NCBI GenBank assembly: GCA_900551225.1
Contig: URUZ01000248.1
Coordinates: 1-8,579, forward strand
DNA: 8,579 nt
DNA from: an uncultured Clostridium sp.
GTDB taxonomy: Bacteria > Bacillota > Clostridia > Lachnospirales > Lachnospiraceae
Reading direction: 5' to 3'
Shown: piece by piece, positions 6,925-8,579 of the stretch
Numbering within the stretch: position 1 is the stretch's first letter
Layout: each line of letters begins with the position of its first letter
The notes under the pieces: model-generated
What the model saw: only the letters and a program-made list of their open reading frames with translations
Told to the model about the DNA's origin: nothing
Databases searched by the model: none
Made by a program: the position numbers and the translations under genes

Positions 6925-7152
6925 ATGACACGTTTCTATTTGAAATTCGAAGAGGCAGATCAGATCATTAATTTTGTAAAAATCATCAGCCAGTATGATT
7001 ATGAGGCAGATGTGAAATACGGCAGCAGAGTGGTGGATGCCAAGTCCATCGTAGGGGTGCTGTCCCTGGCCCGCTGCAAGACTGTGGAGCTGATCCTGCA
7101 CACAGAGGACTGCGGCAGCCTGGAAGAGCGGATTGCTCCCTTTGCAGCATAA
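6925..7152 (+). CDS. HPr-like protein without the phospho-accepting histidine
   Basis: This 75-residue protein aligns without gaps to HPr, the small phosphocarrier of the sugar phosphotransferase system, from about residue 4 on. The strongest match is SQYDYEADVKYGSRVV followed by DAKSIVGVLSL (38-48), the region that in HPr carries Ser46, phosphorylated by HPr kinase for carbon catabolite control; here this is Ser41. The His15 site (IHARPA in Bacillus subtilis) is missing: Glu10 stands at the His position and Asp12 at the Arg17 position. It therefore cannot carry phosphate in the usual PTS chain. A Crh-like regulatory role, or another role on the HPr fold, is inference. AGGAGG (6911-6916) lies eight bases before ATG 6925; an in-frame ATG at 6919 adds two residues but is only two bases from that site. 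It is divergent from the two-component operon and is followed by a strong terminator, so it is a single-gene unit. Confidence 0.85.
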   Translation: MTRFYLKFEEADQIINFVKIISQYDYEADVKYGSRVVDAKSIVGVLSLARCKTVELILHTEDCGSLEERIAPFAA

Positions 7153-7168
7153 TTATCTGAACAGCGTG

Positions 7169-7200
7169 CGCGTTTCCTGATGTGGGGGACGCGTTTTTTT
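7169..7200 (+). terminator. Intrinsic terminator of the HPr-like gene
   Basis: CGCGTTTCC (7169-7177) pairs with GGGGACGCG (7185-7193), nine pairs including two G-U, around a seven-base loop. Seven T residues (7194-7200) follow directly. It begins 16 bases after the stop codon and is a textbook rho-independent terminator. Confidence 0.88.
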
Positions 7201-7214
7201 GTACGCGGTGAAAT

Positions 7215-7264
7215 GCCGGAGGCGCGTGGGTTATTGCTGCGGGATGTGCATTCCGCGCTCCGGC
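7215..7264. repeat. Bulged inverted repeat between two terminators
   Basis: GCCGGAG (7215-7221) plus CGCG (7223-7226) pairs with CGCG (7254-7257) plus CTCCGGC (7258-7264), an 11-pair stem with G7222 bulged and a 27-base loop. No T-run follows on either strand, so it is not a standard terminator. No gene is visible here; its role is unknown. Confidence 0.4.
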
Positions 7265-7281
7265 CGCGGCGGCTGACGGAT

Positions 7282-7328
7282 AAAAATATTGCCGGGCGCC
7301 GACCTGGGAAAGGGACGGCGCCGGCAAT
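7282..7328 (-). terminator. Intrinsic terminator of the polysaccharide deacetylase gene
   Basis: ATTGCCGGGCGCCG (7288-7301) and CGGCGCCGGCAAT (7316-7328) form a 13-pair stem with one bulged G and a 14-base loop. Read on the - strand, the stem begins about 35 bases after the deacetylase stop and is followed by ATATTTTTA (five T, at 7286-7282). The + side has only a short GTTAAAAT, so it acts mainly on the - strand. Confidence 0.78.
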
Positions 7329-7362
7329 GTTAAAATATGCTGCGGCTGATCATATGGGGAGG

Positions 7363-8361
7363 TCAGGGCCTGCCGAAGTAAACATTTCCCGGGTCCAGGG
7401 ATACACCCCTGGCCTCGTATAGCTCGCTGACCGTAACCAGCTTAAAGCCCTGTTCCACCAGCAGCGGGACCGCCTCCTCGAAGGCCTCCGCGGTGGACTC
7501 ATAGAGATCGTGCATCAGGATAATATTGCCGTCTGCGGCGTTGGCCAGAATGGACTGTACCACCTGGTCTTTGTCCTTGGACTTCCAGTCCTCGGTGTCC
7601 ACGTTCCACTGAATCAGGGGGTGCCCGGCCTGGGCGGTCACCTGGCCTTTAAATGCGCCGTAGGGGACCCGCACCAGGCGGGGGCGGATGCCGGTGATGG
7701 CTTCCACCGCGTCATTGGTGCTTTCGATCTGGAAGGACATGGCTGCCGGGTCCAGTTTTTCCAGATTTTTATGTTCAAAGGTGTGATTGCCGACCTCGCT
7801 GCCCAGCTCTGTAATCCGCTTAAGGTCAGACTGGTAATCGTTCACCCTGTTGCCCACCACAAAGAATGTGGCCCTGCCGCCGTGGGCTTCCAGCACGTTT
7901 AAAATCCGGCTGTCCACAGGGGCGTAGGGGCCGTCGTCAAAGGTGAAGGCGATCATGGGCTGGGTGTCCGCAGCCGGCTGCGCGTCCCCGTCCGGGCCGG
8001 CTTCACTGGGGCTGCCTTTGGCCATCAGGTTCTGAAGGGACGGCTTAAAACCGGCGGCAGGGCCTGTGGTCCTGGAGGGAAGGCCGTGGGACTTGGCAAA
8101 GAATTTACTGACTGCGGCGCCGGAGGCTGCGCCTGAGGAATCCCCGGAGCCGGGCAGCATGGAAGCGGCCTGTGCGATAAACTGTTTCCCTGTATCGCGT
8201 CTCAGAAACTGCCTGGTCTGAAACGCCACCACCGTAAGGCACACAGCGGCAATAAACAGCAGGGACAGCTTCATGGTCACATCAAGGACAGATCTGATGC
8301 GCCTGGCCCTCCTTGTTGTCCTGTATGTTTTTGTATTGCGGTGGATGTGCTTTACTGCCAT
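7363..8361 (-). CDS. Membrane-anchored polysaccharide deacetylase (carbohydrate esterase family 4)
   Basis: This 332-residue enzyme belongs to the NodB-homology CE4 family, which removes acetyl groups from N-acetylated sugars using a bound metal ion. In Gram-positive bacteria the usual substrate is peptidoglycan, where the change gives lysozyme resistance or marks the wall during sporulation; which applies here is not visible. A very basic cytoplasmic tail (1-30) precedes one membrane segment (about 31-47). A low-complexity linker rich in Ser, Ala, Gly and Pro (about 66-135) follows, then the catalytic domain outside the cell. All five family motifs are intact: TFDDGP (Asp142 base, Asp143 metal), HTFEH (His193, His197 metal), RVPYG (Arg231), DTEDW (255-259) and LMHD (His284). 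The ATG at 8361 has AAGGAG nine bases upstream. No convincing promoter is visible on its strand. The gene is monocistronic here, with its own terminator. Confidence 0.94.
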   Translation of the reverse strand: MAVKHIHRNTKTYRTTRRARRIRSVLDVTMKLSLLFIAAVCLTVVAFQTRQFLRRDTGKQFIAQAASMLPGSGDSSGAASGAAVSKFFAKSHGLPSRTTGPAAGFKPSLQNLMAKGSPSEAGPDGDAQPAADTQPMIAFTFDDGPYAPVDSRILNVLEAHGGRATFFVVGNRVNDYQSDLKRITELGSEVGNHTFEHKNLEKLDPAAMSFQIESTNDAVEAITGIRPRLVRVPYGAFKGQVTAQAGHPLIQWNVDTEDWKSKDKDQVVQSILANAADGNIILMHDLYESTAEAFEEAVPLLVEQGFKLVTVSELYEARGVSLDPGNVYFGRP

Positions 8362-8431
8362 GACTTGTTTCTCCTTCGTAATTTTATCGTTCAGTCTTAT
8401 TAGACGTGGTAGCTATGAAAAAAGTTTCACC

Positions 8432-8465
8432 TTGGCGAAAATAAAATAATAGGGTATGATATACT
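8432..8465 (+). promoter_or_regulatory. Candidate Spo0A-controlled promoter with 22-base spacing
   Basis: TTGGCG (8432-8437) and TATACT (8460-8465, extended by TG at 8457-8458) are 22 bases apart, too long for ordinary sigma-A promoters. The Bacillus subtilis spoIIG promoter, activated by Spo0A, has this spacing. TGGCGAA (8433-8439), overlapping the -35-like hexamer, matches the relaxed 0A box TGnCGAA. The activator is inferred from pattern only. Confidence 0.35.
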
Positions 8466-8474
8466 ATGAACACT

Positions 8475-8512
8475 TGGCGAGGTTTTGTCGAGCCTAGTGA
8501 GAGTTATAAAAT
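8475..8512 (+). promoter_or_regulatory. Two further 0A-box-like sites and an alternative promoter
   Basis: TGGCGAG (8475-8481) and TGTCGAG (8486-8492, inside TTTTGTCGAG) each differ from the 0A box TGnCGAA at one position and lie 11 bases, about one helical turn, apart. A weaker promoter, TTGTCG (8485-8490) with 16 bases to TAAAAT (8507-8512), would overlap the second site. The downstream gene starts at 8555. Confidence 0.3.
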
Positions 8513-8554
8513 TTTTCCGAGCTTTATTATAACATATTTTTAAGGGAGATCAAT

Positions 8555-8579
8555 ATGGAAAGAGATATTATCCTTTATA
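8555..8579 (+). CDS. Start of an unidentified gene, cut by the window edge
   Basis: ATG 8555 follows AGGGAG (8543-8548) with a six-base gap, a good ribosome site, and opens a frame reading MERDIILY before the window ends. Eight residues are too few to assign a family. The gene is divergent from the deacetylase gene, and the region between them holds the candidate Spo0A-type sites. Confidence 0.6.

Noticed and set aside
6658..7101. 147-codon - strand frame over the divergent promoter region
   Set aside because: It covers the promoters and the HPr-like gene antisense, and its end overlaps the regulator start in another frame. Composition changes along its length, and there is no ribosome site.
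7180..7422. 80-codon + strand frame between the HPr-like and deacetylase genes
   Set aside because: It starts within the terminator hairpin, spans two other hairpins, runs into the deacetylase gene antisense and has no recognisable protein feature.
8431..8480. CTTGGCGA occurring at 8431-8438 and 8473-8480 as a possible att site or IS target duplication
   Set aside because: There is no transposase, integrase or terminal inverted repeat between the copies, only 34 bases of AT-rich DNA. Spo0A-type binding sites explain them better.

Overview
The window looks like chromosomal DNA from a Gram-positive, spore-forming-type Firmicute, most likely a Lachnospiraceae / Clostridium cluster XIVa gut bacterium. 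The reasons are purine-rich AGGAGG-type ribosome sites before almost every gene, lipobox lipoproteins, a YesM/YesN-type two-component pair, a short HPr-like protein of a kind I associate with these bacteria, and GC-rich codons beside AT-rich promoters. The genus assignment is inference.

Left part (1-3299, + strand): a secreted M13-family zinc metallopeptidase lipoprotein (83-2185) is followed after 28 bases by a small MGMT-fold protein (2214-2567). That protein has lost the alkyl-accepting cysteine, so it is alkyltransferase-like rather than a repair methyltransferase. Ten bases after its stop a well-formed sigma-A promoter drives a 220-residue lipoprotein of unknown function (2637-3299).

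Middle part (3283-6698, - strand): a two-gene operon encodes a YesN-type response regulator (receiver plus AraC DNA-binding domain) and, through an ATGA overlap, a YesM-type membrane sensor histidine kinase. The kinase gene ends 17 bases inside the end of the lipoprotein gene on the opposite strand. No sugar-transport genes, the usual partners of this pair, lie within the window. The regulator is transcribed away from a 75-residue HPr-like protein (6925-7152, +) that keeps the Ser46-type regulatory site but has glutamate where HPr has its phospho-accepting His15. The 226-base region between them holds candidate promoters in both directions, a 9-base inverted repeat made of two facing-away extended -10 elements, and a short GC palindrome.

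Right part (7153-8579): a strong intrinsic terminator ends the HPr-like gene, and a second terminator on the other strand ends a membrane-anchored polysaccharide (probably peptidoglycan) deacetylase (7363-8361, -). Beyond it, an AT-rich divergent region with several Spo0A-box-like sequences precedes the first eight codons of an unidentified + strand gene cut by the window edge.

The overall theme is cell-envelope and surface functions (two lipoproteins, a wall deacetylase, a membrane sensor) with signalling and regulation. I see no mobile element, CRISPR array, tRNA or rRNA, and no clearly new multi-gene system. The most unusual items are the two active-site-less relatives of well-known proteins (MGMT-like and HPr-like) and the promoter architectures.
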